Positions 31,888 to 42,900 of a DNA stretch of 64,000 bases are shown in pieces. The position numbers and the translations under genes are program-made. Source of the DNA: Planctomycetota bacterium (lineage in GTDB: Bacteria > Planctomycetota > Phycisphaerae > Phycisphaerales > UBA1924); NCBI GenBank assembly GCA_003696675.1, contig RFGH01000057.1, positions 49,243-113,242 of the forward strand, read 5' to 3'. The notes beneath the pieces were generated by a model. That model ran no database searches. It was given only the letters and a program-made list of their open reading frames with translations, and was not told the origin of the DNA. The number at the start of each line of letters is the position of its first letter. The first letter of the stretch is position 1.

Positions 31888-34379
31888 GCCTTCACCTTCC
31901 GCTTCCGTGCCAACCGTGCCTCGGACCGGGCTTGCATCTGCGCCGACAGCCTGCGGACCCGATCCTCCCAGCTCTCGCTGGTGACTGTGGTCGCCCGAAG
32001 GCTCTCACAATACAGCGGGAACGCCAGCGGTGATAACACCGGCGTCTCGACGACCCGAATCGCAAGGCTGGCCGCCCGCTCAAGGGTCCGGTCGAGGCGT
32101 GTCAGTTCAAGCTGTTCGTCCAGCACCTCCTTCTGGGCCTGGAACAGGAGCAGGTTATCTGGGTCGAACTCGCGGAACACATCATAAAACATGTCGCTCG
32201 ACGCTTGGAGGTGCCGAGTTCGCACCCGTTCGCCGGGATAGCCCTGCTGGGTCAACCCTGCGATCCGAGCGATGATCCGGAACTGACGGCGTGCAAACTC
32301 GGCCGCGTTGACCGACTCGATCAGATCATTGAGCAATCCCTCTCGGACCAACAGCTCCTGCCAGGTCTCGGGGTCGGTCTCGAGCGGTTCGTCGCAGCTC
32401 AGCTCGATCCCGTAATCGTTGACCACCGCCGTTACCGACCGCGGCGTGATGCGGCTCAGGCGCAGGCTCAGAACCGCCCCAAGACCCTCGTGTGCCAGCC
32501 GTCCGGCGAAGGGGAACACAAAGACATGGTGGCGTCCGCGGAGCTTGGCGTGCTCAATGAGCAGCACATCGGGCGTCGGGATCACGCTCAGCTCACGCTG
32601 CAACTCGAGCAGCGGGCGCACGCAATTCATCTCGGGCCCTTCGAACACGCCCCGCGAAGCTTCCAGCATGAGTTCCTGTACCGCCCCGGCCAGCTGGGTC
32701 GACAGCGGCATTTTCCCGCCGTTCCAACGCGGTACCGCCCCCCGAACCGACCGCGCCCGCTCCACGGTGGCGGTCATCTCCCGCAGCTTCTTTAACTCGA
32801 CGACCTTGCCCGCAAAGACGAAGCGGTCCCCGATGTTCAGTCGTGCGACGAAGGACTCTTCGACAGTGCCGAGCACCTTTCCATTCGGATAGGCGACCTT
32901 GACCGCATCGTCGGCCACGATCGTCCCGATATTCATGCGGTGACGCTGGGCGATCGTGCGGGATGCCACCTTCAACATGCCGCCGATGTCGACAAGCCGA
33001 GCGAACTCGGGGTACACCGTCAGCGCCTCGCCCCCGCTGCGGACGAACTCCATCGCCCACCGCCATTCCTGATCCGACAGATCGCGGAACGCCCAGGTGG
33101 ACCGCACCTCGCGCTTCAGCGCGTCCTCGTCGAAGCCCTCCGCCATCGCCGCCGTCACAAGGTGCTGCACCAGCACATCCAGCGGCCGATCGATCGGCTG
33201 GCGTGACTCCAGCTCCCCCCGCGCAATCGCGCGACGCACGCCCGCGAACTCGATCAGCTCGAACGCGTGCGTCGGCACTCCCACGATCCGCGATACCGCA
33301 CCCGGCTGGTGCCCCGACCGCCCCGCCCGCTGCACGATCCGCGCGACGCCCTTCGGGCTGCCCACTTGGATCACCTGGTCCACCGGGGCAAAGTCCACAC
33401 CCAGGTCGAGGCTCGAGGTGCTGACCACGCACCGCAGCCCGCCCAGCTCGCCTTTGAGCATCCGCTCGACGCGGTCGCGGAGTTCGCGATCGAGCGATCC
33501 ATGGTGCAACGCGATCCCGCCGATCAGGTCCGGGCTGCGGCGCACCAACGCCCGGAACCAGATCTCCGCCTGCGACCGTGTGTTGGTGAAAAGAAGCGTT
33601 GAAGCCGCCCGTCCGATCCGCTCGATCACCTGATCGACCAACGCCGTGCCGATGTGCCCCGCCCACGGGTACCGCTCGATCGCGGCGGGCAGCAGGCATT
33701 CGACCTCGATCGGCTTGTCCTCCGCGCCGCGGATCATCGCGGGCATGGGCCGGTCAGGCCCGACCAGCGCCCGCGCCGCGTCATCGAGATTTCCCAGCGT
33801 CGCCGAGATCCCCCACAACCGCAGCGTCGGAGCAAGCGTTCGCAGCCGTGTGAGGGCCAGTTCGGTCTGTGTGCCGCGCTTGGTCGACAGCAGCTCGTGC
33901 CATTCGTCGCACACCACCAGTCGCAGCTGGCGCAGTTGCTTGGCGGTCTCGGCGTATGTCAGAAGGATCGTCAGGCTCTCCGGCGTTGTAACCAGCGCCG
34001 TCGGCAGACGCCTGCGTTGCCGCGCCTTGATCGACGAACTCGTGTCGCCCGTTCGCGTCTCAACTGTCCAGTTCAAGCCGAGCGCATCGGCGCTCTCCTG
34101 CAGCGCCTTGGCAGTGTCGCTCGCCAGCGCCCGCAGCGGCGTGACCCACACCACCCTGACCGGGTCCGCAGCCACGCCGGATCCCTTGGGCGTGATCGCG
34201 CCCTCGTTCAGCCGCTCGATCGCCGCTCCCAGCCAAGCGGCGTATGTCTTACCAGTTCCCGTAGGCGAAAAGATCAGACCGTCCCGCCCCGCCAGATATG
34301 CCGACCACGCATCGATTTGGAACTGGAACGCTTTCCACCCGCGTGATCGGAACCAGGATGTCACCGCGTGATGCGTCAT
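31884..34379 (-). CDS. Ligase-associated DEXH-box helicase (Lhr-Core type)
   Basis: MTHHAVTSWFRSRGWKAFQFQIDAWSAYLAGRDGLIFSPTGTGKTYAAWLGA; DEWHELL; SSLDLGVDFAPVDQVIQVGSPKGVARIVQRAGRSGH. Confidence 0.92.
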   Translation of the reverse strand: MTHHAVTSWFRSRGWKAFQFQIDAWSAYLAGRDGLIFSPTGTGKTYAAWLGAAIERLNEGAITPKGSGVAADPVRVVWVTPLRALASDTAKALQESADALGLNWTVETRTGDTSSSIKARQRRRLPTALVTTPESLTILLTYAETAKQLRQLRLVVCDEWHELLSTKRGTQTELALTRLRTLAPTLRLWGISATLGNLDDAARALVGPDRPMPAMIRGAEDKPIEVECLLPAAIERYPWAGHIGTALVDQVIERIGRAASTLLFTNTRSQAEIWFRALVRRSPDLIGGIALHHGSLDRELRDRVERMLKGELGGLRCVVSTSSLDLGVDFAPVDQVIQVGSPKGVARIVQRAGRSGHQPGAVSRIVGVPTHAFELIEFAGVRRAIARGELESRQPIDRPLDVLVQHLVTAAMAEGFDEDALKREVRSTWAFRDLSDQEWRWAMEFVRSGGEALTVYPEFARLVDIGGMLKVASRTIAQRHRMNIGTIVADDAVKVAYPNGKVLGTVEESFVARLNIGDRFVFAGKVVELKKLREMTATVERARSVRGAVPRWNGGKMPLSTQLAGAVQELMLEASRGVFEGPEMNCVRPLLELQRELSVIPTPDVLLIEHAKLRGRHHVFVFPFAGRLAHEGLGAVLSLRLSRITPRSVTAVVNDYGIELSCDEPLETDPETWQELLVREGLLNDLIESVNAAEFARRQFRIIARIAGLTQQGYPGERVRTRHLQASSDMFYDVFREFDPDNLLLFQAQKEVLDEQLELTRLDRTLERAASLAIRVVETPVLSPLAFPLYCESLRATTVTSESWEDRVRRLSAQMQARSEARLARKRKVKA

Positions 34380-36004
34380 CCCGTGTGCGCCCTCAGTAAC
34401 GCATGCAGCGTCTCGATCGTGTCGGCCTCCGCCGCGGTCTTGTCGGTCCGCCACCGGAGGATCCGTGGAAAGCGGACCGCGATGCCGGATTTGTGGCGTC
34501 TCGATTCTTGCAGCCCCTCGAAGCCGAGCTCGAAAACCTGCACAGTTTCGACCTGTCGGAACGGGCCGCTCTTGCTCGTCGTGTGCTTCCGGATCCAGCG
34601 ATCGAGACGCTCGATCTCGTCCTGCTCCAGCCCGGAGTACGCCTTGGCGAAGGTCACCAGTTTGGGTTTTTCGCCCGACCGATCCCACACGCCAAAGGTG
34701 TAGTCCGTGTATAGGCTCGCCCGACGCCCCGACCCCGGCTGAGCCGCGGTCAGCACCGCATCGACCGTGTACGGGTCCACCTTCCACTTGAACCATCCCG
34801 GGGTATCGCCCGGCTTGGTCCGACCCACGCCGTACACCGACCCCCGGTGCTTGAGCATCAGCCCCTCGGCCCCGCGCTCACGGGCCGATTCCTGCAACGA
34901 GCCGAGCTCATCCCAGGTCCCCGCATCGACCAGCGGCGACAGCCGGATTGTCTCGCCATCTAGCGATCGAATGACCGCCTCCAACCGCCTGCGTCGATCC
35001 GCGAACACTCTGCCCCTCCAATCTTCGCCGTCAGACTCGAGCAGGTCGTACGCCACCAGCACCGCCCGCGTCTCGTCGAACAGGCTCATCTGATGCGTCG
35101 GCGCGACCTTGCGATTCAGACGCGACTGCAGCGCCGCGAAGGGCAGTGGGCGATCGTCCCGCCACAGCAGCACCTCGCCGTCGAGCACCGTGCCTTCGTA
35201 GAGCTGCTGCGCTGCCGCGATGATCTCCGGGAACTGGTGCGCGATCAGCTCTTCGCCTCGCGACCACAGCGTGACCTCACCACCGCGTTTGATAAGCTGC
35301 GCACGGATGCCGTCCCACTTCCACTCGGCTGCCCAGTCACTCAGGCCCCCCAACGCGGACGCCTCACCCTCCAAGGGATGCGCGAGGAAGAAGGGATAGG
35401 CCCGCGCATGTTGATCGTCGTCACCCTCGCCGTTGAGCAGCCGTTCGTAGTTCGCCGCGCTGGGCACGAAGGCCCCCACCAGCCGGTGTGCCATCACATC
35501 GTGTTCCACACCCGCGATGTTGGCAAGGGCCCGCGTCACCAGCCGCTTCTGCACGCCTAGGCGGAACCCGCCCCGGATCAGCTTGTGATAGACCAGCCGC
35601 TCATCAGCATCAAACACCGCCCACGCGTCGCGGATGATCGCCCGCTTCGTGTCCTCCTTCGCCCCCATCAGCGGCAGCACCCGCGCCTCCATCGTCCTGT
35701 GCAGCGGTTCGTCCGTCGTCCGCTCCGGCTCGGGCAGTAGCAGTGCGATCGTCTCGGACAGATCCCCCACCGCCGCGTGGCACTCGCCGATGAGCCAACC
35801 CGGCAGCGAGGTCACCTCCAACGCCAAGTCACGCAATGCATTCGTCGACGCCGCCCCTTTGGGTCGGTTGCCAGTCAGCAACGCAACCGCCCACGCCGCG
35901 TCCGCCGGATCGGCGCCGCGGAAGTATGCCTCGAGCAACGCCAGTTTGTCGCCGGTCGCCGTTGTCGCGTCCAGATCCATGAACAGGCGGGTGAACCGAC
36001 GCAT
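34376..36004 (-). CDS. ATP-dependent DNA ligase
   Basis: EWKWDGIRAQ (KxDG motif), VLDGEVLLW, GLMLKHRGSVY, WFKWKVDPYTVDAVL. Confidence 0.93.
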   Translation of the reverse strand: MRRFTRLFMDLDATTATGDKLALLEAYFRGADPADAAWAVALLTGNRPKGAASTNALRDLALEVTSLPGWLIGECHAAVGDLSETIALLLPEPERTTDEPLHRTMEARVLPLMGAKEDTKRAIIRDAWAVFDADERLVYHKLIRGGFRLGVQKRLVTRALANIAGVEHDVMAHRLVGAFVPSAANYERLLNGEGDDDQHARAYPFFLAHPLEGEASALGGLSDWAAEWKWDGIRAQLIKRGGEVTLWSRGEELIAHQFPEIIAAAQQLYEGTVLDGEVLLWRDDRPLPFAALQSRLNRKVAPTHQMSLFDETRAVLVAYDLLESDGEDWRGRVFADRRRRLEAVIRSLDGETIRLSPLVDAGTWDELGSLQESARERGAEGLMLKHRGSVYGVGRTKPGDTPGWFKWKVDPYTVDAVLTAAQPGSGRRASLYTDYTFGVWDRSGEKPKLVTFAKAYSGLEQDEIERLDRWIRKHTTSKSGPFRQVETVQVFELGFEGLQESRRHKSGIAVRFPRILRWRTDKTAAEADTIETLHALLRAHTG

Positions 36005-37044
36005 CAGTCCTCACCGCCCGTCTCTGTCTCATCCCCGCCCTCACCCGTGAACCGCGTGGGCACCACAAATGAGTCCAGCCCCATCGACTCACGCAGATAC
36101 CGCGCCAGCGTCTCGCTCGATCCGTGCGTGACTCCGACCCGCCTCGCGCCCGAGCGTCGTACGGTGTCGAGCAGTCCGTCCCAGTCCGCGTGGTCCGACA
36201 GCGTGAACCCGCGATCGACCGATTGCCACCTGCGCCGCCCGCGCACACGCATCCAGCCCGATACGAAGGCTGTGCGAATCCCCCCGGGGCCCTTGAACTT
36301 CCGCAGCCAGGCCGTACCCGACGCCGACGGCGGCGTCAAAATCAGACCGGGACCCTTCAAATCCTTCGCATGCTGCGCGTCAGCGTGCATCACCTCCGGC
36401 AGCTTGATACCCGCGTCCCGGTAGACCCCCGTCGGCCCCAGCACCGCACCGTGCACCCCGATCGGCCCGTTCGAAGCGTCCAGTCCAGCCAGCACTCGCT
36501 GCGCCTTGCCCAGCGAGTACGTCAGCAGCACCGTTGTCCGTCCCTCGGCCGCGTTCGATCGCCACCACCCGTTGATGTCTTCAAAGACTTTCGCCGGATC
36601 TTCCCACCGATAAATCGGCAGCCCGAATGTGCTCTCAGTGAGCAGCACATCGCACGGGACAACCTCGAACGCCTCGCAGCTCGGGTCCGGCTCGACCTTG
36701 TAGTCCCCCGTGATTACCCATACCGGTCCGCCATCGTCCGGCTCGATCCGCACCTGAGCCGACCCCAGCACATGCCCCGCGGGGTGCAACGACACCGTCG
36801 TACGCCCCAACCGCACACGCTCGCCGAACGCCGGGATGTCGGCCTCGATCTCTCCCGGCATCCGCGATCGCATCAGCGCGATCGTGCCCGCCGTGGCCAG
36901 ATACCGGCCGCACCCGGGTATCGCATGGTCGGCGTGCGCGTGCGTGACCACCGCCCTGGGCACCGGACGCCAGGGGTCTACATAGAACCCCCCCGCCTCG
37001 CACCACAGCCCACACTCCGTCTGCACCACGAGGTCGTTCATCAC
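36004..37044 (-). CDS. Ligase-associated exonuclease (metallo-beta-lactamase fold)
   Basis: VVTHAHADHAIPG (HxHxDH), ITGDYKVEPDPSCEAFEVVPCDVLLTESTFGLPIY, FTLSDHADWDGL. Confidence 0.9.
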   Translation of the reverse strand: MMNDLVVQTECGLWCEAGGFYVDPWRPVPRAVVTHAHADHAIPGCGRYLATAGTIALMRSRMPGEIEADIPAFGERVRLGRTTVSLHPAGHVLGSAQVRIEPDDGGPVWVITGDYKVEPDPSCEAFEVVPCDVLLTESTFGLPIYRWEDPAKVFEDINGWWRSNAAEGRTTVLLTYSLGKAQRVLAGLDASNGPIGVHGAVLGPTGVYRDAGIKLPEVMHADAQHAKDLKGPGLILTPPSASGTAWLRKFKGPGGIRTAFVSGWMRVRGRRRWQSVDRGFTLSDHADWDGLLDTVRRSGARRVGVTHGSSETLARYLRESMGLDSFVVPTRFTGEGGDETETGGED

Positions 37045-37065
37045 GCCGCATTGTTCGCATGCGGC

Positions 37066-38127
37066 TCAACGCTCGATGAGCACGCCCTCCCCGGCAAGCC
37101 CGGGCCCGAACGCCATTGCAACCACACGCCCTTGCGTCTTCTCCAGCACCCGCTCGAGCACGAAGAGCACCGTGGGGGACGACATATTCCCGAACCGCGT
37201 TAGCACCTCCAGCGAAGCCGCCACCGCCGATCCATCCAGTCCGAGCGACCACCGTACTGCTTCGACGATCCTCGGCCCCCCGGGGTGAATCGCCCATCCC
37301 GCGATGTCCGATCGGTCGAGCCCCTCCTCGGCGAGCCACTTATCGACCCACGGGCCGACGCTCCGCTCGAGCACCAGGGGGACTTTGGCCGAAAGCGACA
37401 TCTCGAATCCGTGATCGCCAATCACCCACCCCATCTCACCCAACGAATCATCGACTAGCACCGCCCCGAATGACGCCAAGCGAGGACCGGGCCCGTTTCC
37501 GCCGACCACGCACGCAGCGGCCCCGTCGCCGAACAACGCATTGGCGGTCGCGGCGCCGTTCTTGGGTTCATACTGAAAGTGCACGGAGCACACCTCCACG
37601 CAGCACAAGAGCACCACCGACCCCGGCTCGCCCGCCGCAATCGCATTGGCGACCCTCAGACCATTGATCGCCCCATGACATCCCATGAATCCGACATGCG
37701 TACGCTGCACGCTCCGCCGGAGTCCCAGTCGTCCGATCAACTCGATATCCACGCCCGGGGCCGCGAAGCCCGTGCACGACACGGTCACAAGATGCGTGAT
37801 GGCTCCAGCGTCCATCCCGCTGTTCCTGAGGGCGTCCACCGCCGCACGCTCGGCCAGACTTGGAGCGACCGAGGCGTACTTCCGCATCCGATCGCCGGTC
37901 GTCGGGCCGCCCGCGCTCTCTTCGCCGATCCCGAAGTATGTCGACCTTCCACCCTCGGCGATCGAGGTCCACCGCGTTTCGACCCCCGAATGCGCGTACA
38001 ACGATTCCACTGCACGCAGCCGCCGACCTTTAGCCCCCATCAGTTCGCCCGCCATGCGTATCGCGTCGGTCTGATGCAGCGCGGCATCCGGCACCGCCGT
38101 CCCGATGCCGAGCAGAACACCGCTCAT
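37066..38127 (-). CDS. Type III polyketide synthase (chalcone/stilbene synthase family)
   Basis: Catalytic triad visible: Cys in VGFMGCHGAINGL, His in WAIHPGGPRIV, Asn in RFGNMSSPTVLF; GFGPG-like AFGPGLAGEGVLIER. Confidence 0.93.
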   Translation of the reverse strand: MSGVLLGIGTAVPDAALHQTDAIRMAGELMGAKGRRLRAVESLYAHSGVETRWTSIAEGGRSTYFGIGEESAGGPTTGDRMRKYASVAPSLAERAAVDALRNSGMDAGAITHLVTVSCTGFAAPGVDIELIGRLGLRRSVQRTHVGFMGCHGAINGLRVANAIAAGEPGSVVLLCCVEVCSVHFQYEPKNGAATANALFGDGAAACVVGGNGPGPRLASFGAVLVDDSLGEMGWVIGDHGFEMSLSAKVPLVLERSVGPWVDKWLAEEGLDRSDIAGWAIHPGGPRIVEAVRWSLGLDGSAVAASLEVLTRFGNMSSPTVLFVLERVLEKTQGRVVAMAFGPGLAGEGVLIER

Positions 38128-39239
38128 GCTGTGCCTCCGATCAGGCGATCGATAACGCCCCACTGCCCGATACTTTGTGCCTGTAACGCTGCCATCACCA
38201 CGCCCATGGCAACTGCGGACCGCAGACCGCGGGACACCACCCGACACCGGGCCCTGCGCCAACGCATCAACCGACGGTGCGCCCGTTCCCATCCCGCGTG
38301 ATGACAGCCGCGAGCGATAGCCGCATCCACGAAAGGAACGGCCGCTTCCGCCGTGGCCAGAGCCCACGACATGCCCTCGCCCGTGATGGGCTCAATGTAA
38401 CCTGCTGCATCGCCCACGGCGTATACAGCGCCGATCCGTGCCGGACTCCGGCGAGTCAGCCCAGGAGTGCCAGTCCAGCCTTCGAGCGGAGGGCAAAGCG
38501 ACGATCCCGCCTCCTCGCAGATCGCACGCATCGCTGCGCCCGGTGAGCCGCACACGCGTACAAAGTCAGGGTCTACCGCGGCCGCCCAGTTCAAGGCCCC
38601 GTCCTCGGTGACCACCCGCCCGAGGTAGCCGCGCCGCCCAACAACCATCGCGAGACCGTCTTCTGAAACGCCGGATCTCTCGCTGGTGCAACCGAGGCCG
38701 ATCCAGGCCTTCGGATCAACACGCGTGCCAGTGGAGCGTTGCCCGCTCCGGAGTCCGCCCGCCATGACGATCGCTCGTGCGCGGACACTGTGTCGGCCAT
38801 CGGACCCTTCCAGAGTGACCCCCCCGTCCGGCGCGGCCCGGGCCAGCACTCCGAATCGCTGGCACACCCCGGCGTCCGCCGCGCCTTCCGCCAACGCAAG
38901 ATCCAGCCCCCGGCGTGACACCGCCACCATCCCGCGGAGTGGAGCCGTCGCCCGTCGCCCCCGCCACAACAGCTCCGCCGACCGCTGCGGCCGAGCCCCG
39001 ATCGACCCGAGCGTCTCACCCAGCCCGCACCGGCGAAGCGTCTCCACGCCCGATGCCCCAAGGCACGCCCCGCACACCTTCCACCGAGGAAGCCGCGCCT
39101 TGTCAACTTGCAGCACCGAACGCCCCCGCCGCGCCAGAAGCAAGGCCGCCAGCGATCCCGCCGGCCCGGCCCCGACAACCACAGCGTCCCAGGTATCCCG
39201 AAGTCCGTCCAGGCTTGGATTGCCGAAGCTCAAAGTCAT
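38124..39239 (-). CDS. FAD-dependent oxidoreductase (geranylgeranyl reductase/hydroxylase-like)
   Basis: DAVVVGAGPAGSLAALLLARRGRSVLQVDKARLPRWKVCGACL; VGDAAGYIEPITGEGMSWAL. 4-nt overlaps on both sides. Confidence 0.87.
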   Translation of the reverse strand: MTLSFGNPSLDGLRDTWDAVVVGAGPAGSLAALLLARRGRSVLQVDKARLPRWKVCGACLGASGVETLRRCGLGETLGSIGARPQRSAELLWRGRRATAPLRGMVAVSRRGLDLALAEGAADAGVCQRFGVLARAAPDGGVTLEGSDGRHSVRARAIVMAGGLRSGQRSTGTRVDPKAWIGLGCTSERSGVSEDGLAMVVGRRGYLGRVVTEDGALNWAAAVDPDFVRVCGSPGAAMRAICEEAGSSLCPPLEGWTGTPGLTRRSPARIGAVYAVGDAAGYIEPITGEGMSWALATAEAAVPFVDAAIARGCHHAGWERAHRRLMRWRRARCRVVSRGLRSAVAMGVVMAALQAQSIGQWGVIDRLIGGTA

Positions 39240-39910
39240 GCCGGGTGGCTCCAGGTGAGTTCCATGCGGGACGGGAACGCCCGACGAACGACGGCACCAA
39301 CCAAGCCAGCCGAGTCCGCCATGGAAGCCAGTTCCTCATCCGTCCAGGCAGCCTTGGCCGAGAGCAGGGCATCGGTATGCACCACGGCTGACCGTGTGAT
39401 CAGCCGCGGAACAACGCGGGCAAGGACCGTTCCAAGCCGCGACCAGCGCAAATCGTTCACAAACACACCGACGCCCGCGGCTGCCCGCATCCTTCCGAGC
39501 AAACCCGTGGCCTGATCCCAGTCCAAATGATGCAGGAAGAGCGAGCATGCAACCAGATCGCCGGGAGGCAACGCGCCTGCCAGCGCATCGCAACGGACTA
39601 CATCCAGTGCGATCCCGCGGCGTCGTGCACGATCCGATGCCACCTCAATCGCCAGTTCCGACACATCCGCCAATAGCGGCTGTACAGGGACGCCCGATGC
39701 AACAATGGCCCGCGTCAGCACATCGCCTCCGCCTCCGGCCACATCGACGAGTCGTACCGATCGTCCAAGCCTGTAGTGGACAGCCCGGAGTTCACGGGCC
39801 AAGCCCATCCATGCGAACGACAGAGCATTAATCCGGGCGAGCCCAGCCAACGCGGCACGATGCAACCCGGGATCAAGCCCGGGGTCGTCCATGATCTCCG
39901 GCTCGAGCAC
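39236..39910 (-). CDS. Class I SAM-dependent methyltransferase
   Basis: SVRLVDVAGGGGDVLTRAI SAM motif; SLFLHHLDWDQATGLLGRMR. Confidence 0.82.
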   Translation of the reverse strand: MLEPEIMDDPGLDPGLHRAALAGLARINALSFAWMGLARELRAVHYRLGRSVRLVDVAGGGGDVLTRAIVASGVPVQPLLADVSELAIEVASDRARRRGIALDVVRCDALAGALPPGDLVACSLFLHHLDWDQATGLLGRMRAAAGVGVFVNDLRWSRLGTVLARVVPRLITRSAVVHTDALLSAKAAWTDEELASMADSAGLVGAVVRRAFPSRMELTWSHPA

Positions 39911-39996
39911 GCGTTCGCGGATGGCAACGCTCCGATCCGACGCATTTGCGTCATCGGAAGTCTATTCGCTCTGACCACCCTGCCGGATGCCAGCGC

Positions 39997-42900
39997 CTAT
40001 TCCAGGCGTTTCAGCAGGTCGTCGACCGCGGCCTTGAGCTGCCGATCAAAGCCGGCGGCTTCGTCCTCCGGAGTCTGCTCGATTCGGATGTCGGGCATCG
40101 CACCGTGGTTCTCCATATCAGTGCCATCCAGCAGGAACCACCCGCGGAACGGCTGCCGAACGGTCGTCCCATCCACCAGCCGGAACGCGCCCGTGGAGAT
40201 CACGCCGCCATAGGTCTGCTCACCCACAAGGGTTCCACGCCGGAGTGTCTTGAAGGCATGCGAAATGATTTCGGCGTTCGAGAAGCTCTTCTCGTTACAC
40301 AGCATGTTCACCGGTCCGTTGTACCGCTGAATATACAAGCGATCCCGCGGATAACCCCGTCCCCTCACGGGGTCAGCCCCACGCGGAATCGTGTAGGCGT
40401 GCTCCGGATACATGAGCGAAGCCAGCACACGATCCGTTGTCCAGCCCCCACCGTTGCTCCGAACATCGATCACAAGCCCATCTTTTCCGTATGCGGCGGC
40501 ATACAGATCACGCTCGTACTCGTTTAGATCGGGGCCACCCATCGAACGGATGTGGAGGTAGCCAAGCCTCCCGTTCGACCACTCCGCGACCTTTGCGGCG
40601 TTGGTGAGTTGCCAGTCGTCGTACCGCAACCCGCGTTCTTCGCTTGACGAGATCGGCGTCATCAGCAGGTCGAGCGACACATCTTTCCCGCCGACCGACC
40701 TACGGACGGTCACGATCGTTTCTTCTCCGCTGCGGCCCGACAGAAGCGTATCGAGCGTATCCGTCGGACTGATCGGCTTGAGCTCGATCGCCGTGATGAC
40801 ATCGCCCACCTCGAGCCGCATGTCACCGGAATTGGTCGGCCCGCGCGGCAGCACATGATCGACCCGGAATCCGCCCTCGACCGGCGTCGCGTCAATCCCG
40901 AGCTTCCCAGCCGCCCTGAAGTCCGGATTGGAATAGTCAGGGCTGGGATAGACGCCCAGATGAGATGCGTTGAGTTCGCCCATCAGCCGCGAGCCAATCT
41001 CGCGGAACTCGTCACCCGTGTAGGCTCGCCTGGCGAGCTCCCGGTAATCGGCCGTCAGCCGCTCCCAGTCGAGGCCCTTCATCTCCGGGTGATAGAAAGT
41101 GCGTCCCAGTGTGCGAGCCATCTCGTCAAACTTCTGGACGCTGTGGACCTCATGATCGACCTCGGTCGAAGCGCTGATGTTGATATCCGTGCTGGACCCG
41201 CCGGTCGGAGCCACCGTGCTCACGCGCCCGGATCGGATAAGAACGACTTTGGTGCCGTCGACGCTCACCTGCTGGACCGACGAGGTCGACGCGAGACGCT
41301 TTTCTTCCGATCGATCGATCTTGATCGAATACACCCCGTCCGACCCGCCCGCGCCGCCCGACGCGGTGAACACGATCCGATCGCCGGCCGGAACGATCTC
41401 CAAGTTCCCCTCGCTGCCCGGATAGCTGGTCACGCGGCGTAGTCGCCGATATGCATCCGAGATGTCCTCTTCCGAGAACGCAGGCTCGGAATCGACCTTT
41501 TCCCGGTCCGCATCCGATTCCGCTTCCTTGCTGGTGTCTCCATCCTGCCAATCGATCGGATCGATCACGCCAGCCTTCTTGACGACCTTCGATCTCTCCT
41601 CGAAATAGTCATCCAACTCGGCCCGCGTCATGCCCTCAAGGGATCGATCGAGCATCACCACCCACGCGTCATATTCGTCGTTCTCACGCTCGGAAAGGAA
41701 CGCGAGAATCTTCCCGTCGGATGACCATCGCGGCCCGTAGTCGTTGTCCGGGTGCCGCGAAATATTCACCGGACCGTACGAGCCATCGATCGGAACGATG
41801 TAGATGTCCGAGTTGAAGTTTTCATCGTCCACGCTGTACGCGATGTGATCGCCAGTCGGCGACCAGCGGAAGTCCATGCCGAAGTCCCAAGCCTCAAGAA
41901 CGGTCCTCTGCTCGCCGCTCATCAGGTCGAGAAGCACAAGATCGCCGCGTGTCCGCTTGAACGCCAGCGTCTTGCCGTCCGGGGACGGTGTCGGACGCAG
42001 ATCGACGGTCGGTTCCACCAGAATCGGTATGATCTCGAACCGGAGCGCATCCGCCCACCGCTCGGTGACCGTGGATTTGTCGGCCTTCTTCGCATCCTCC
42101 CCGTCTTTCTCGTCCTTCACCGTGTCGTCCGAATCATCCGGATTCGGATCGTCCGCGTCTTCGTTATTGCCTGCGTCCTCGCCCGCTCCCGATTCCTTGG
42201 TTGCTTCATCCTCCGCAGCCTTCGGTTCAGCATCAGGATTGGACGCCGCTTCGAATCGCTCCTTGACTTCGCCACGGGTCAGGGAGACCGTCGCCGCATA
42301 AATCGACTCGGTCCCGCTCTCGTCGCTGACGAAATACAGACGCGACATGTCCGGCGACCACGCGATGTCCCGTTCGCGGGCCATCCCCTCGGTCACCCGC
42401 CGGGTTGGGCTGCCATCCTCAACCGCCCGCACGAAAATATCCCCGAAGGCCACGAAGGCCATCACCTTCCCGTCCGGGCTCAGCACCGCCTCGTCCACAT
42501 CGGAATCCACGCTCCGCAGCGTGCGTTTGGGGAACGCATCGTCAGGGGCTGTCACCCTGATGCGTTCGATGTCGCCCAATCGCCTTCCCTTGAACCGGGC
42601 TGTATAGAGCCCGTCCCACTTCGTGAACACGACCGCACGCCCGTCTTCGGATAGATCGAAACCGGTGATATCCCGGTCCTCGTTGTCCGTCAGCTGCACC
42701 GCGGCTGCCTCGCCGTCGCCCAGGTCCATCGTCCACAGACGGACAAAGTCCCCCGATCGGTCCGACATGTAGACGAGCGTGTCGTCATCCCTCCATCGCG
42801 GCTGCCCGTCGTTCCCCTCCCAGGCCGTCAATCGCGTAAAGGACTCGTTCTTCGAGTCGTACACAAAGATGTCCCGGTCGTCCGGACCCCGGTAGTGACG

